Below are positions 10,753-23,284 of a DNA stretch of 64,000 nt, piece after piece. The notes beneath the pieces are model-generated. The model had not been told where the DNA came from and ran no database searches. It saw only the letters and a program-made list of their open reading frames with translations. Each line of letters starts with the position of its first letter. The first letter of the stretch is position 1. The DNA comes from Proteles cristata cristata (lineage: Eukaryota > Chordata > Mammalia > Carnivora > Hyaenidae): assembly GCA_017311185.1 (NCBI GenBank), contig JAESUZ010004906.1, forward strand, positions 1 through 64,000, read 5' to 3'. Position numbers and translations under genes: made by a program.

Positions 10753-13700
10753 ATGAACCCTACAAAAGATACAAAGACTCTAAACCCACATATTTCAATA
10801 ATAACACTGAATGTAAATGGGCTGAATGCTCCAATCAAAAGACATAGGGTAGCAGAATGGATTAAAAAACAAAATCCATCTATATGCTGTCTACAAGAAA
10901 CTCATTTTAGACGGGAAGATACCTTCAGATTAAAAGTAAGGGGATGGAGAAATATATATCATGCTACAGGAAATCAAAAGAAAGCCGGAGTAGCGATACT
11001 TATATCAGACAAACTGGACTTTAAATTAACGACAATCACAAGAGATGAAGAAGGGCACTACATAATAATTACAGGGTCCATCCATCAGGAAGAACTAACA
11101 ATCATAAATGTCTACGCACCGAATATGGGAGCACCTAAATATCTAAAACAATTAATCACAAACAGAAACAAGCTTCTAGATAAGAATGTGCTAATAGCAG
11201 GGGACTTTAATACTCCGCTTACAGCAATGGATAGGTCAACCAGACAGAAAATCACTAAAGAAATAATGGACTTGAAAGACACATTGGACCAGATGGACCT
11301 GACGGATATATTTAGAACTTTACATCCTGAGGCCAGGGAATTTACTTTCTTCTCAAGTGCGCATGGCACATTCTCCAAGATAGATCACATACTGGGACAT
11401 AAAGCAGCCCTCAATAAATATAAAAGAATAGAGATCATACCATGCACACTGTCAGATCACAATGCTTTGAAACTTGAAATCAATTACAGGAAGAAGTCTG
11501 GAAAACTTCCAAAAACATGGAGGTTAAAGAACACCCTTCTAAAGAATGAATGGGCCAATCAGGCAATTAGAGATGAAATTAAAAAATATATGGAAACAAA
11601 TGAAAATGAAAACACAACAATTCAAAATCTATGGGATGCGGCCAAGGCAGTCCTAAGAGGAAAGTACATTGCTCTCCAGGCCTATTTCAAGAGATTAGAA
11701 AAAGCGCAAGTCCAAAATCTAACAGCTCACCTACAGGAACTAGAGGCACAGCAACAAGAACGCCCTAAACCCAGCAGAAGAAGAGAAATAGTAAAAATCA
11801 GAGCAGAAATAAACAGCATAGAGACCAAAGAAACAATTGAACAGATCAATGAAACCAAGAGTTGGTTTTTTGAAAAAGTAAACAAAATTGACAAACCTCT
11901 AGCCAGACTTATCCAAAAGAAAAGAGAGCACCCAAATAGACAAAATTATGAATGAAAATGGACTTATTACAACCAACCCCTCAGAAATACAAGCAATTAT
12001 CAGGGAATACTATGAAAAATTATATGCCAACAAATTGCACAACTTAGAAGAAATGGACAAATTCCTAAACACACACTCACTACCAAAATTCACACGGGAA
12101 GAAATAGAAAACCTGAACAGACCCATAACGAGTGAAGAAATTGAATCAGTGATCAAAAATCTCCCAACAAATAAGAGCCCTGGACCTGATGGCTTCCCTG
12201 GGGAATTCTACCAGACATTTAAAACAGAATTAATCCCAATTCTTCTCAAGTTATTCCAAAAAATAGAAAGCGAAGGAAAACTCCCGGATTCATTTTATGA
12301 AGCCAGCATCACACTGATTCCCAAGCCAGACAGAGATCCAGCAAAAAAAGAGAACTACAGGCCAATATCCTTGATGAATACGGATGCAAAAATTCTCAAC
12401 AAGATCCTTGCAAATCGAATCCAGCAGCATATAAAAAGAATCATCCACCAAGATCAAGTGGGATTCATTCCTGGGTTTCAGGGCTGGTTCAGTATTCGCA
12501 AATCAATCAATGTGATACATCATATCAATAAAAGAAAAGATAAAAACCATATGATCCTGTCAATAGATGCAGAAAAAGCATTTGACAAAATACAGCATCC
12601 CTTCTTAATAAAGACTCTCGAGAAAGTTGGGATAGAAGGAACCTACTTAAACATCATCAAAGCTATCTATGAGAAGCCTTCAGCTAACATCATCCTCAAC
12701 GGGGAAAAACTCAGAGCTTTCCCCCTGAGATCAGGAACACGACAGGGATGCCCACTCTCACCACTGCTGTTTAACATAGTGCTGGAAGTCCTAGCATCAG
12801 CCATCAGACACCAAAAGGAAATCAAAGGCATCAGAATTGGCAAAGAGGAAGTCAAACTTTCACTCTTCGCAGATGACATGATACTCTACATAGAAAACCC
12901 GACAGACTCCACCAGAAGCCTACTAGAACTGATCCAAGAATTCAGCCAAGTTGCAGGGTACAAAATCAATGTACAGAAATCGGTTGCATTTTTATACACC
13001 AACAATGAAGCAACAGAAAGAGAAATCAAGAAACGGATCCCATTCACAATTGCACAAAAACCATAAAATACCTCGGAATAAACCTAACCAAGGATACAAG
13101 AGATCTGTATGATGAAAACTATAGAAAACTTATGAAGGAAATTGAAGAAGACACAAAGAAATGGAAAAACATTCCATGCTCATGGATAGGAAGAATACAT
13201 ATAGTTAAGATGTCATTACTACCTAAGGCACTCTACACATTCAATGCAATTCCAATCAAAATTGCACCAGCATACTTCTCAAAACTAGAACAAACTATCC
13301 AAAATTTGTATGGAACCACAAAAGACCCCAATAGCCAAAGTAATACTGAAAAATAAAACCAAAACGGGAGGTATCACCATCCCAGACTTTAGCCTCTACT
13401 ACAAAGCTGTCATCATCAAGACAGTATGGTATTGGCACAAAACAGACACATAGACCAATGGAACAGAATTGAGAACTCAGAAGTGGACCCAAAAGTATAC
13501 AGCCAACTAATCTTTGACAAAGCAGGGAAGAATATCCGATGGAAAAAAGACAGCCTTTTTAACAGATGGTGTTGGGAGAACTGGACAGCAACATGCAGAA
13601 GAATGAAACTAGATCATTTTCTCACACCATGCACAAAAATAAACTCAAAATGGATAAAGGACCTGAACGTGAGACAGGAAACTATCAACACCCTAGAGGA

Positions 13701-14598
13701 GAAAGCAGGAAACAACCTCCTTGACCTCCACCGCAGCAACTTCTTACTTGACACATCCCCAAAAGCAAGGGAATTAAGAGCAAAATAAACTGTTGGGACC
13801 TCCTCAAGATTAAAAGCTTCTGCACAGCCAAGGAAACAACCCAGAAAATTAATAGGCAACCAACCGAATGGGAAAAGATAGTTGCAAATGACATATCAGA
13901 TAAAGGGTTGATATCCAGAATCTACAAGGAACTCACCAAACTACACGCCCGAAAAACAAACAACCCAGTGAAGAAATGGGCAGAAGATATGAACAGACAC
14001 TTCTCCAAAGAGGACATCCAGATGGCCAACAGACACATGAAACGATGCTCAGCATCCCTCCTCATCAGGGAAATACAAATCAAAACCACACTGAGATACC
14101 ACCTCACGCCAGTCAGAGTGGCTAAAATGAGCCAATCAGAGAACTCTAGATGCTGGCGAGGATGTGGAGAAACGGGCACCCTCCTACACTGTTGGTGGGA
14201 ATGTAAACTGGTACAGCCCTCTGGAAAACAGTGTGGAGGTTCCTAAGGAAACTAACAATAGAACTCCCCTATGACCCAGCAATAGCACTGCTAGGAATTT
14301 ACCCAAGGGATACAGAAATGTTGAGGCATAGGAGCACATGGACCCCAATGTTCATAGCAGCACTCTCCACAATAGCTAAAACATGGAAAGAGCCTAAGTG
14401 TCCATCAACAGGCGAATGGATCAAGAAGATGTGGTTTATTTATACCATGGATACTACATGGCAATGAGAAACAATGAAATCTGGCCATGTGTGGCAACAT
14501 GGATGGACCTTGAGGGTGTTATGCTGAGCGAAATAAGTCAGGCAGAGAAAGACAAATATCATATGTGTGCACGTATAGGAGGATTAGGAGAAGCTTAA
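10753..14598 (+). pseudogene. L1 ORF2p (endonuclease and reverse transcriptase), frameshifted
   Basis: ORF2p nicks DNA and reverse-transcribes L1 RNA at the nick. The first frame (10753-11955, 400 codons) holds the APE-like endonuclease with its key residues visible: N20 in TLNVNGLN, E49 in QETHF, AGDFN near residue 150, and SDHNALKLE near 235. The frame changes at about 11930, where one AG of a GAGAG run appears lost. The second frame (11948-13066) carries the reverse transcriptase: [36 protein letters not shown] and the catalytic FADDM (residues 307-311 of that segment). Further one-base losses near 13055, 13300, 13330, 13440, 13784, 14218 and 14450 break the C-terminal part, including the Cys-rich region ([17 protein letters not shown]). 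As given, no full ORF2p can be made. Confidence 0.95.
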
Positions 14599-14820
14599 CA
14601 GGGGACCAAGGGGGAGAAGAAGGGCGGAAATGGTGGGGAAAAGGGGGAGAGGCAAACCATGAGAGACTCTTGAATGCTGACAAAAACTGAGGACTGGTGG
14701 ATGTGGGGGGGAGGAGGGGTGGGCATGGAGGAGGGCACTTGTGGGGATGAGCACTGGGTGTTATGTGGAAACTAATTTGACAATAAACTATTTGTAAAAA
14801 AAAGAAAAAAGAAAAAAGAA
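14599..14820 (+). other. L1 3' UTR, G-rich tract, poly(A) signal and tail
   Basis: After ORF2 comes a G-rich stretch with closely spaced G runs at about 14705-14746, a candidate G-quadruplex typical of L1 3' UTRs. AATAAA follows at 14782-14787, then an interrupted A tail. The same 3' block recurs at 21260-21455, 26040-26259 and 41820-42031, which helps define L1 tails across the window. Confidence 0.85.
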
Positions 14821-14859
14821 AAGAATAAGAATAAAATGAGTATGTAATAAGCACAGAAA

Positions 14860-15814
14860 GTGCAAGGGTTGGAAGACCAGCCAAGGAATCAGTCAGATCT
14901 AGGTTAACACTAAGGCCCCCGAGGCAGGAGTTCTTAGAGGTCCCCCTCCTGCCTTACACCCCTTTCTTCACTGGTCTTGAGGCTATTACAGGCAAAGGCG
15001 AGCTTGTCATAAGGTAGGGGCAGACACAAAACTATTAGCAGCTCTTGGCTCCACAGATTGAACCTGGGGCTTAGAAGAGCCCGGAAAGCCCAGACAGGGG
15101 GCAGACTTCTAACGTAGGATTCTGAAATGAGGGAACAGGTTGGGGAGAAGGGATGGTCCTACTGAAGGCATACCCGGCTGAAGAGCCCCACAGAATGGTC
15201 CTGAGCCACTGGGGAGATGCAGCAGCACAGGCAGGGTGACCCCGATCGACTCTGGGCAACTTTATCTGATCTCATGGACTGTTCTGCCATTCATAAAAAT
15301 GGAGGTGGTAAAATCTGCCTGACCTATGTTCTGAGGAACGTTGTGAGAATAAATGTGTTAATATAAAATTGTAAATGTGGAGCCTTTTTCAGGAACTATG
15401 CTACATGAATTCAAGGAATGAATATAGTTAATTATTATTGTAAATTGAGTTACAGTCACTAAAAAGATTGCAATCATTTGGCAGTTAATCTTTATCTTGT
15501 GCAAAGCAGCAAGAAGCTCTCCTTTTCCAAGGGGTAATAATGGCCTTTGGTCAATGACCTAACACTTTTTATTTCATTTTGTGTATTAAGAGAAGCTTAA
15601 GAACAATATTTAAATGTGTGAATTGAATAATCAAATAAACAAGTTACACAAAAATGTTGTATAAGCTAAAAAGCACTGTGCACAACATAGTATTGTTTAG
15701 TACTATTTAAATCATTTTTCTACCTCTGAAATAATTTAACTATATAAAGAAAAAGGTGAAAACCTAAGAATGGAATTATAGCACATACCTGTTTAAGAAA
15801 TGGTACAAAATTAT
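14860..15814. other. Unassigned sequence with possible split MIR
   Basis: Around 14863-14915 a GGAATCAGTCAGATCTAGGT block resembles the front of a MIR. Around 15250-15440 a GGGCAACTTTATCTGATCTC block plus GTTGTGAGAATAAATGTGTT resembles the rest. If these belong together, the MIR is split by about 330 bp of unassigned sequence. From 15440 to 15814 nothing is recognised. Confidence 0.35.
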
Positions 15815-15995
15815 GGGGTGCCTGGGTGGCTCAGTCAGGTGAGTGTCCAACTTTGCCTCAGGTCATGATCTCAAGGTTCATGGGTTCAAGCCCCTCATAG
15901 AGCCTGGAGCCTGCTTCATAGTCTATGTCTCCCTCTCTCTCTCTGTCCCTCTACTGCTTATGCTCTTTCTCTCAAAAATAAATGTTTAAAAAAAT
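15815..15995 (+). mobile_element. CAN-SINE, moderately diverged
   Basis: The copy starts GGGGTGCCTGGGTGGCTCAG. It shows CTCAGGTCATGATCTCAAGG and GGTTCAAGCCCCTCATAG, but lacks the usual GTGCTGAC segment after the B box, a small internal deletion. Flanking CAAAATTATG and CAAAATTAGA may be its target-site duplication. Confidence 0.88.
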
Positions 15996-18900
15996 TCAAA
16001 ATTAGATAAAATTTTAAGTGTTTTTTAAAATTCTGTTGTATATGAATATATTTTCAAAGCATTCATTTAAGCCAACATAATTTTAACCTATTCTTTATAC
16101 TTTATTTTATTCACATTCAAAGGTGTTCCACATTTTGACTCCAAATACATTTCAATTGCCAGAAAAGTTCATTTATGTCCTTAGGTCACAGGCAAGAAGC
16201 ACCTGGGTGAGAGCCGCCATCTCTGATCACCACAGGGTAAAGGACAGCTCTGTTTCCCTCAGCGCATTTCACCCAGGCTAAGTTGAAAACTCAAAAGCAA
16301 GCCTAGATGATTGCAATAGCACAAACTTTCAGTTGTCTCAGAAACTGTTTGCCTTTAATAGGCCACAAAAATCACTCCATGTCCTTGAAAACACTACCCT
16401 GACTGGGTTCTGGAAGGATGCTTAGGACCCAATAATCCAGAGACTGTGCCCTTGTTGCCAAGCCGCTCTATGCCAAAATAGGCTAAAGTTGTCTCCCTGC
16501 CAGTGCTGAGGTAAATTTCCCTCCAGCCTAAAAGCCTTCCCCAAGTGCAATGATCTTGGCAGTGTGGCAAGGTGAACTTCCCAAAATCAAGGCAGCAGGA
16601 ACCCATCCAAAGGATGAGCCTGTTGTTGGGGAAAATGTGACTTGGGCTCATTGTGTAGTATTGGATGATTTCCATAAGCAACCAGGACAACATCTCAGGG
16701 AGCGGGGACGCCCTGAGGTGAGGAGGCTACTGCTGCAGTCACCAGCCATGACTCTTGGATCAGTGAGCCCTTGGGGCACTTAGCAAATGCTCCCATGTTT
16801 CGGTCTAGCCTAACCCTGGTGACCTCTGGGATGGAACAAGGCCTTAAACAGGAGTGGGGAATTTCCACTTCAAAGCCCAATCGGGTCCTAGTGAGATTGC
16901 TGCAGACCCCCTCTAATAACACTCTGAAAATACCAGGGTCAACTGCAGAAGCCCGAGCAGGGATAAGCTAGTTTCAATCCAGTCTGGCATAGCCCCTACC
17001 TTTAGCTAGGTGAATGCCCAACCTGCTAAAGACCTGGAAGATCTCTAGACTCCAATTCTATAATCTTCCTGAGAGATCCATTATATTTTCCTTTCTGGTG
17101 GTCAGAAAGGACTAGTTTATTTCTAAGGGAAAAATCACCTGCTTGTTGAAGTCAAAATGTCTTTATTTTATTTGTCACTGACAAGAGAAGGTATTTATGG
17201 TTACTCCCAAATTAGAAGCCTTCGTATATTAAAAAGTAACCCTTTACCTCTTTCTTCCCTTTGAAAAACAAAACAATAAAACAAAATGGATAAATAAAAA
17301 AAAATATTTACTTTGACCTTTCTTTATGAGACCTACTTTCCATTCCTCTAATCCTTGTCAGAAAAGAAAAGGATTATATAAGTTAACCATGTTTTCAAAA
17401 CACTGTTTGACATTCTAGCCCTTTCTTGGAAACTTTTGATGCATATTAACAAATTAAAGGCTCTAAAGAAACTAAGGAGATATACGTTAATTGGTGTGCA
17501 AATGCAACACCACTAACAGAAAAACAGCAAACCCTCAAAACATACATTTTAATAATGTTTAACAGCATCATTTAGTATACAAAGAATAGTGAGACATGCC
17601 TAGGGGTTATCAGATTGGTAAAGCAATATGCCAGGACACAGTATCTGCTGGAAACCTGCTGATTGAAAGGCAAAATTGATGGGAGATTTCAGAATCAATC
17701 TGCCCAGAATCTTGACAATATTTTTAAATATTGGATATCTTTCTCTCAGGCAGCAAGCAAACTTGGTAATATTGTACAGAAATTCTTCTGGGAGCAAGAA
17801 CCTTCATTTATTCTTTCCCGAATTTATTTTTATTAAAGTTCAGCTCTGTTTCAGTATGGTAGCTATTATTTCTTACATAAAACTTTGTGCACACATGGAG
17901 CTCAGCTGATATTTTCAAACTATTAAATCAGTGTGGGGGTTGCTCCCCCCCATAAATTGGATTCTCCTGAGCTGTTCTGCCACTAGTGCCCAATAAAATG
18001 AGAAAGTTGGATGCCTTCTCATTAAAAGGTGGAAAGGATGTCTGGGAACATCCATAAAAGCAAAGAAAGAGGTAGAAACTCACTTCTACCACTCACACTT
18101 AACTCTGATTCTTACAGATGGAAAAAGAGAGAGGTTAAGTTTTAGACTGATGGTCCCACCTCTCCAGCCTTGAGAGAGAAGATCTGTAGGTAGGATGGAG
18201 GGGGACTCAAATCAGAGATGCCCTAAGGGAGCCTCCGGAAAGAGACCCTCACAGGGCCCACCTGCAGTATGGGTGAGCCTCTGGGGTGGGCACAGGCAGG
18301 CGACAAGTGGCAACACAATGGGTTTAAGCAGAGGGAGCCCTTCCAGCTCTCAGCACACCCTTTCCTCCTCTGTAGGTTAGAAGGACTCCTGGATTTCCCT
18401 AGTGAGTGGCTCAGAAGCACCCAGAAACCACTGGGGTCCAAGGGGGGACCTTGACAGAGGGAACTGCGGTGGTGGGCATAAAGTGAGCACATAGACAAGG
18501 AAGGGCTCCATCTCCAGGCAGGGCCCAGACAAAAGGCACAGCAGTGCTGAGCCATCCTGCTGTGAAGGCCTGGGACAGAGTAAGCAGAGTAAGCAGGACA
18601 GCAGGGGAGTCCTGATGGAGCCAGAACTAATCAGATGGTCACCAGGCCAGCACCAGATGCCAGGGATGCCACAGAGCAGGCAGACAAGGGACCTGGTGCA
18701 GAAGCCAGGTGAGAGAGAAAAGTACGAGGGCCGCAGATGTGCCCTGAGCATGCCCTGTCTCCCACCCTATCTTTTCCAGAACCACCAGGCCACACATTGA
18801 GTTCTCTACCAAAAGCCATCTTAGGGGGAGAGAGAGAGGACAGGAGCAAATCTGAAAACTGAGCTTTAAAATAAATGATTGAGTCACCTAAAGGGAATGT

Positions 18901-19195
18901 TTATTTTATTTAGACAGCTGAGTTTAGCAAGTTGGATAAATTTAGTGTGTCCCTCCATGTCTGTCACCCCTCTGCTGCCTCGTGGAGGATAATTCATTAG
19001 GAGGTTCAGTGATCTGTGGGAAATAAAGAAGCTCCATTTTCTTTGCCCATTTTATGTAGAGTATATAGGTTTATCAGTCCACTACACACAAGGATGCTAA
19101 AATGGAAAGTGAAACCATTGGCCTAAAAATCTGCTTCACGTGATGAGGCTGAAAGACACATCCAGCTGTGAACCTTTTCCAGTTAAAGTTTGTAG
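15996..19195. other. Unassigned non-coding sequence
   Basis: I recognise no repeat or gene over about 3.2 kb. Between 16190 and 17000 and between 18180 and 18850 the composition is less AT-rich and several ORFs of 60-124 codons appear on both strands. They overlap each other, lack domains and have no splice or start context that convinces me. Old, unrecognised repeats or regulatory DNA are both possible. Confidence 0.4.
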
Positions 19196-19199
19196 GAGA

Positions 19200-19385
19200 T
19201 GCTCAGGGAGTGAAGAAAGCAGGGCTTTAACCAGACAGACTTGGGTTCATGTCTGGACATCTTACCTGTCCAGCCTCTTGAGACTCAGCTTACTCTTCTT
19301 AGTTCACTACACAGAGATGCAGCTTACTACAAAGTAGGAATAGTAATTTGTTTTCAGAATGAACAGACATTGCATGAAATATTTG
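19200..19385 (+). mobile_element. MIR SINE, plus strand, partial
   Basis: CCAGACAGACTTGGGTTCAT, then a CTTACCTGTCCAGCCTCTTG block and an AAAGTAGGAATAGTAATTTG segment follow MIR order. The element is strongly diverged and lacks a clear 3' end. Confidence 0.55.
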
Positions 19386-19389
19386 GCAC

Positions 19390-21254
19390 TTTGAAAAATC
19401 TCAAAAATATAGAGTTCACAGGTTGGATTTCCAATGCCAGGAATTTTAGAATGTCCTCTGAGCACTCTGACATGGGCTGAATTGACTAATTACCTTACCC
19501 TTTTGGTGGGCAGGAGTTACTATTTTGGAAAGGCAATAATGTTTTTGTTTCTTTTTCCATGTGTAAGGGTTCCTTTAAAATCACCTCTAATTTGCCATTC
19601 CAATATAGGTATTTTAGTATTAAATGATTTAGTTATATGCTTTTTAACTCATAGTGAATGGAATAGGATCTTCAAGCCCCAGGAAGACAATGGGAAGCTA
19701 AATATCATAGTATTTGGGGGTTATAGATATACAGATATATGTTTTAACATATCACCTATTCTAGCCTCAACTTCATTTTTTTTTTTTTAACTGGAAAATA
19801 AAAGTTGGCAGATTTGGAGCTTCAAAGATATCCAAATGCACTTAGGATTTACTTCACATTTATCTTTCATGTTGGAAGCAACACTTTGATGCTCTCCAGG
19901 AGCCCTGATACTGATGGGAAATTAAGGTCACAGAGTAAAACTGTGAAGATTAAGAAAAAAGAACTTAAACTTCAGGGTTTCCAAGAAACACATAGAATGG
20001 GGAGACTCCAGACTTTGGACTCAAAGAAATATTCTCAAAGCTCAGGCCATCTGGAAGGATCTGCTTCCTCCTCTTCTTGTGAGGCCACTGTTCTCACCTT
20101 CCTTGGGGACATTCTCTTTCATCTTGCTTTTCTCTTCCCCCTTACCAAGTGCTATTTCCTTTAATCAACCAACAACACAGAGTTGACTACCATTCATCCA
20201 TGGTTGTCAAGGAAAAGACTCTCCTGTCTATTGAAGAAAGACATCTATAAGGGAATTCGTAGATTTTTATAGAAAATATTTTCAACCACTTTATGAGTTT
20301 TGAAAAAAATTCTTGTAAACATCAATTAAAAAGACATTTTTTTACCTCATACTCATTGGCTATCACAAAATGCATGATTTCTAGTGGAAACTGGCCAGAA
20401 AATTTTATGTTGTAAGTTATCAGTAAGGAAACAGGAAACACAACATAGAGTGTTTTCCTCACGGGGATTACATCTCTGAGGCCCAGGCCTCTGCACATCA
20501 ATATAGCCTCTATTTAGTAAATAGTGACATCCTGCAATGCATCTTGATATAACCTATTTTGTTGTCAGAAACTGGATATTATTTTAATGTTGACTGTTGT
20601 ACTTTTATAACTCTAAGCCAAGATTATTATTTCTCTTACATAGGTTGACATTTCTATGAACGTGTTTTATTTGAACTTATCCCTGGAAGCTAATTATTGA
20701 TTATCCCCTTTTAAAAAAATCATAACCAGAGAGAAAAAAAGTTAATCATCTCAATTTTACCACAATTTTTATTGTATTTATAAAACTGTTGGATAAAATC
20801 AAGCTACCAGAATTAGTAGTAGTTTATTAATATTGGAATTTAATAGCATGGCCCCCAGAATCTCAATTTCCTGGAATCTTGGGTGCAAGAACCCTAAGGG
20901 ATAATTAAATATAGCTCCAACTACTATAGTAATTTTCAACTACTTCTTAATAGAGTGCAAACTCACAGTTGTTTGAAATAGCTTAACAGCAGGATATTTC
21001 CCTAATAACAATCAGGTAACGATCTTTAGCTCAGGGAGTTAACAAACGAATATTCAGACCAGACTGCAGATTGCAGGACTCTTCTAGACTTTTCTTTCTG
21101 CCACTTCTGCTTTCTTGGGTTCATCACATCATAGGGTGATGTCCGTGGCCCCCCATCCAGCAATCCCACAACAGAGACTATTCATCCGTTTCTTCCTTTA
21201 AAACACATATTTTTCTTAATTATGTGGCCAAAAACTCAAGTAGCCAGAAAATTT
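19390..21254. other. Unassigned AT-rich non-coding sequence
   Basis: No gene or repeat is recognised. ORFs of 79-119 codons at 19241-20164 show no domain. A run of T at about 19769-19788 may be the tail of an unrecognised antisense retrocopy. Confidence 0.4.
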
Positions 21255-21259
21255 GGTGC

Positions 21260-21455
21260 TTTAAAAACCATGAGAGACTCTTGAATGCTGAGAACAAACT
21301 GAGGACTGATGGATGTGGGGGAGGGAGGGGGGAGATGGGCATGGAGGAGGGCACTTGTGGGGATGAGCACTGGGTGTTATATGGAAAGCAACTTGACCAT
21401 AAACTATTTGTAAAAAAATAAAAAATAAATAAAAAATAAAATAAACATCTGAAAA
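21260..21455 (+). mobile_element. Severely 5'-truncated L1: 3' UTR only
   Basis: From CATGAGAGACTCTTGAATGC through the G-rich block (GGGGGAGGGAGGGGGGAG) and GAGCACTGGGTGTTATATGG to an A-rich tail, this is the same 3' UTR as in the L1 at 8580-14820. About 200 bp of L1 is retained. No convincing target-site duplication is seen. Confidence 0.88.
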
Positions 21456-21817
21456 AAAAAACCCTTCAAAATGCCTAGATAACTACAATCACTGTTACTA
21501 CAAAACAGATTAACTTGGATATCCTTGCATTTTATAATAGATAGTTTTATGCATTGTTTTACTTTTATATTTATAAACCTATAAATAGTTTTATATATTT
21601 TTAAATCTAAGTAAAAAATTGAAAAGCACCAAGAATCTTAAAATAATTTTGAGGCAAATAGCTTTACTTGTGGAATGCTTATTCTAACTCACATTATTCT
21701 ATTTGGTTTTTGTTTGTTTTCTTTTGATTTTTCTTTCTGTTACCCAATGTATTTATGCTGGGCAAATCTGGTTTTTCGGTGTCTCACGTACAATTTACTT
21801 TCATCATTATCATTTTT
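21456..21817. other. Unassigned AT-rich non-coding sequence
   Basis: Nothing recognisable apart from short A/T runs. Confidence 0.4.
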
Positions 21818-22002
21818 AAATTTATTTGAGAGAGAGAGAGAGAGAGAGGAAGCATGTGAGTTGGGGAGAGGAGCAGAAGGGGAGAGAGAAAGAATCTCAA
21901 GTATGGAGCCTGACATAGGCCTTGATTCCATGACCCTGGGAACATGACCTGAGCCAAAATCAGGAGTCAAACATTCAACTGACTGAGCCACCCAGGAGCC
22001 CC
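21818..22002 (-). mobile_element. CAN-SINE, minus strand
   Basis: Read in reverse it begins GGGGCTCCTGGGTGGCTCAG and ends in a (CT)n run (GA run on the plus strand at about 21829-21848) and an A-rich tail. Flanks near CATTATCATTTTT and TTATCATCATTTTT suggest a slightly diverged target-site duplication. Confidence 0.88.
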
Positions 22003-22329
22003 TTATCATCATTTTTGAACTGATGAAAATATGTATGATAATCCTAGTGCTAACTAATGAGACTAAGATATTGAGGTTTACCATTCTCTGTATATAGGTT
22101 GATAATTTAATTTGATTTTCTGCCTAAGATTCCAAATTAAGCCTTATATATTTTTAAATTTAGACCATAACAGAAATCACATCAAGTCAAATATGTAAAT
22201 GTACTGAATAATTAAACAACTTTCTATCCACTTTTAAAGAGGCCACTATTACACATTGATTATGAGATTATATTGATTATGAGAATGGAAATTTATTATT
22301 TTATCAGGGTCCTTATCATTCATTGAGAG

Positions 22330-22760
22330 GCTATAGAGCATGATTTTTAAGAGCTGAGATTTAAAACAGTTCCTGGCTTAAATGCCAGTTCTACTGCTTG
22401 CTAACTAGAGAATTATTTATCATCAAAGGGTCACTGCTCTCCCATAAAATATAAATAATGCTAGAGTCTACCCTCAAAGAGTGATAATAAGAATTAAATG
22501 AGATAGGGTGCCTGCGTGGCTCAGTTCATTAAGGATCTAACTTCAGCTCAGGCCACAGTCTTATGGTTTATGAATTTGAACCCCACATCAGGCTCTCTGC
22601 TATCAGAACAGAGTCTGCCTCAGATACTCAGTTCTCCCCACCCCCACCCTTCCCCTGCTCACATGTACGTGCTCTCTCTCTCTCAAAAATAAACATTTGT
22701 AAAAGAAAGATTTAAATGAAATAATGTGCATAAGGTGTTTCAGTCAACATCTAATAAAGA
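22330..22760 (+). mobile_element. MIR SINE split by a CAN-SINE
   Basis: The front of a MIR runs from CTATAGAGCATGATTTTTAA to GATAATAAGAATTAAATGAG (to about 22505). After the SINE at 22506-22708, the MIR end resumes with ATAATGTGCATAAGGTGTTT. Joining the two halves in order gives a nearly complete MIR, so the SINE landed inside it. Confidence 0.72.
22506..22708 (+). mobile_element. CAN-SINE inserted in a MIR
   Basis: The copy starts GGGTGCCTGCGTGGCTCAGT and ends with CTCTCAAAAATAAACATTTG and A-rich sequence. Flanks GAATTAAATGAGATA (22491-22505) and GATTTAAATGAAATA (22709-22723) form a target-site duplication with two mismatches. CpG decay marks an older copy. Confidence 0.9.
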
Positions 22761-23110
22761 GAAAGAACTCAGTACACATTCTCTTACAGTATTACTCATT
22801 TTCCTTTAGTGCTAAAATAGACCACATCTGTGAAATTAGAGTATTTTGCTTTCTCTGGACTCTGATGCTAGAAAAGTCTTCCCATACCACTAACCATTCA
22901 CTTAGCCAAATCACATTTTATTCCAACCCTTATTATTCCATGTCATGGGAGAAAGGAACAAAAACTGATTAAGATCAGACCTTGTTTTCAAGCAGTTTAC
23001 TCTCTAAAAGAGGTACCACACAGGCACAAACCACTGATATGCAAAGTAAATGGTAGTAAATGCCATGAGCTGACACACTGTAAGACAGTGTTATGAAAGT
23101 GCTCCTATAC

Positions 23111-23250
23111 GCAGAGCATCAGCCCTACTTGGGAAGTTCTTAGAAATTCAAATCCTCAAGCCTTACCCTAGTCCTAGAGAGTCAGAAACCCTGGAGTTGG
23201 GTGCAGTAATATGTATTGTCACAAGTCCTCCAGGTAATTCTGATGCATAG
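23111..23250. mobile_element. MER5-like hAT DNA transposon
   Basis: GCATCAGCCCTACTTGGGAA, then a GTCAGAAACCCTGGAGTTGG centre and CTCCAGGTAATTCTGATGCA at the other end match the layout of the short non-autonomous MER5 family. Ends are degraded. Confidence 0.6.
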
Positions 23251-23284
23251 GAATATTGGGCACCCATAAGAAAAGGATGAGATC

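Larger units (their letters stand above)
8580..14820 (+). mobile_element. Full-length L1 LINE retrotransposon
   Basis: A complete L1 of about 6.24 kb. In order it has a GC-rich 5' UTR with a YY1-like start, intact ORF1, a short inter-ORF gap, ORF2 with endonuclease and reverse-transcriptase regions, a G-rich 3' UTR, AATAAA at 14782-14787, and an A-rich tail. An 18-bp perfect direct repeat, AAGAATAAGAATAAAATG, flanks it at 8562-8579 and 14821-14838. The full length, perfect duplication and intact ORF1 point to a recent insertion. ORF2 carries several small deletions, so the copy as given cannot make full ORF2p. Confidence 0.97.

Noticed and set aside
16200..16215. SINE-like string CACCTGGGTGAGAG
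   Set aside because: Only the head-like string matches. The sequence that follows has none of the SINE body or tail.
18195..18887. Cluster of ORFs of 60-124 codons on both strands
   Set aside because: Mutually overlapping, no domain, no splice sites or start context that support a gene. Local GC content explains their length.
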